Shown here in pieces: positions 16,556 through 17,318 of a DNA stretch of 17,318 bases. The first letter of the stretch is position 1. Each line of letters begins with the position of its first letter. The stretch comes from Lojkania enalia (Eukaryota > Ascomycota > Dothideomycetes > Pleosporales): the NCBI GenBank assembly GCA_010094045.1, contig ML986931.1, positions 1 to 17,318 on the forward strand, given 5' to 3'. The position numbers and the translations under genes were made by a program. The notes below the pieces were generated by a model. It searched no databases and had not been told where the DNA came from. It saw nothing but the letters and a program-made list of their open reading frames with translations.

Positions 16556-17318
16556 AGCTACCCTTAAGCCCCCTTAAATCTACCTTACTAAATATACGCC
16601 TAAGATCGAAAGTTTTATAGATAATAATAAACCTATATTTAAATAATAGTAAGCCTTAATTCTAGACCAACTTAAGATTAATATAGATTACTATTAGATA
16701 GAGTATATATACATAGTATTAGTATAGAAATATACCTCTAGTACTATAAAAGGGTATCTAGAGTTAAAATACCTAGCTAAATCGGACTAGTATTAGTTTA
16801 AGAATGCTAAAGAAATAATTTTACTTCTACAATCGTATTTTATTATAGATAATAAAGAGATAGAGGCGTAACAGGCGTTTTAGGTTTTAAGAATAAATAA
16901 GAGAGAAGTGTTCCTAACTTTTAAAGCTCGCTTTATTAGTACAACTATTAGGGGATCTATATCCCAATCTAAGTAGTTCTTCTACTTATAGGATAAGATT
17001 CTCCCCAGCCTAAAGATACTAAATCTTAGCTTTAAGCTTATATAAAAAGGCTCCTTTAATACTATAGTCGCCTATTTAACAGCCTATAGGTTATAGCTAA
17101 AACAAATTCGGATCGGTACTAGAAGGCTTCTAAAAGTTTATCTAAGGTAACCTATAATCTAATACTACCCTAATCTACCCTAGTATTAATACCTTATTCT
17201 ACTACAATCGCTCTCTAATAACCTAGTAAGACTCTCGTACCTAAAAGGTATATAACCCTAGATAATTACTATAATTATAGTAAACTAGGATACTTTATAA
17301 ACGAATATACAGTCTTTA
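16555..17318 (+). pseudogene. gag: Gypsy gag with CCHC zinc knuckle, RIP-broken, truncated by the window end
   Basis: This encoded the structural (capsid/nucleocapsid) protein that packages element RNA. The capsid part is readable in one plus-strand frame from about 16575 to 17110 (blocks TPKIESF at 16596-16616 and KREVFLTFKARF at about 16896-16934), with TAA/TAG at Gln/Trp sites. The nucleocapsid zinc knuckle CX2CX4HX4C lies at 17267-17308, where all four metal ligands now read Tyr (Y-YNYSKLGYFINEY) because TGY became TAY and CAY became TAY. The knuckle is in a different frame from the capsid part, so an indel or a programmed shift lies between about 17110 and 17255. The start is not defined. 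Confidence 0.8.

Larger units (their letters stand above)
15643..17318 (+). mobile_element. Ty3/Gypsy copy R, 5' part (LTR, leader, gag), inserted in copy M and continuing off right edge
   Basis: On the plus strand this is LTR (15643-15902), leader (15903 to about 16555) and gag (to the window end). It belongs to the same family as copies L and M by its LTR, and to L also by leader and gag. It starts exactly where copy M's pol frame is cut, in the opposite orientation. TTTAG (15638-15642) is the candidate target duplication; its partner should follow the unseen 3' LTR, after which protease and gag of copy M should resume. It is much less mutated than copy L. Confidence 0.85.

Noticed and set aside
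1..17318. A CRISPR array, tRNA or rRNA gene, or a bacterial operon
   Set aside because: There are no regularly spaced direct repeats, no cloverleaf or rRNA blocks and no ribosome-binding-site-led frames. All coding similarity is to eukaryotic transposons.
1..17318. Naming the species or published element families from element lengths
   Set aside because: Fot1-like elements of ~1.85 kb and a ~5.25-kb Copia element recall repeats described in Dothideomycetes such as Parastagonospora, but length similarity without a sequence comparison is not evidence.

Overview
The window looks like a gene-free, transposon-packed, AT-rich block from a filamentous ascomycete (Pezizomycotina). Four facts support this. 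Every recognisable coding remnant belongs to a retrotransposon or a Tc1/mariner-pogo (Fot1-type) DNA transposon. TA steps are heavily over-represented while CA and TG are scarce (the first 60 bases hold 12 TA, 8 AT, 2 TG and no CA). In-frame stops are almost all TAA/TAG at places where Gln or Trp is expected. Differences between copies of one repeat are C-to-T or G-to-A transitions. Together this is the signature of repeat-induced point mutation (RIP). The exact species cannot be told from the sequence. No intact gene, tRNA, rRNA or CRISPR was found.

Layout, left to right. (1) 1-1076: the 5' end of a Ty3/Gypsy element on the minus strand (copy L: LTR 798-1076, leader, start of gag), running off the left edge and very heavily mutated. 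(2) 1245-3093 and 3272-5123: two related but distinct Fot1-like DNA transposons, both with transposase on the minus strand, about 50-bp terminal inverted repeats and TA target duplications. (3) 5126-5937: an unassigned, strongly mutated stretch. (4) 5938-15642: a second copy of the same Gypsy family (copy M, minus strand), with 3' LTR, polypurine tract, an unassigned open frame on the opposite strand, and a pol frame (RT, RNase H, integrase, chromodomain). (5) Inside copy M, 7529-12778: a structurally complete 5.25-kb Ty1/Copia element on the minus strand that split the Gypsy chromodomain and made a TTTAA target duplication. (6) 15643-17318: the 5' part of a third Gypsy copy (copy R, plus strand: LTR, leader, gag with zinc knuckle), which interrupts copy M's pol at the N-terminal part of RT and runs off the right edge.

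How the pieces fit. Copies L, M and R share one ~278-bp LTR (TGTAAC...GTTACA). Copy R supplies the 5' half and copy M the 3' half of the family, so a Gypsy chromovirus of at least ~6.1 kb can be described although no copy is complete here. L and R lie in opposite orientations, giving ~1-kb inverted arms at the two window ends. Inferred nesting order: M is older than the Copia element and than R, both of which landed in it. The order of L and the two Fot1-like elements cannot be fixed. Catalytic residues are lost by RIP in most genes (Asp to Asn, Cys/His to Tyr, Gln/Trp to stop), so nothing here should make working protein. The most novel-looking items are the opposite-strand frame in the Gypsy 3' region and the shared 17-bp-spaced motif in the ends of the two Fot1-like elements; neither amounts to a demonstrated new system.
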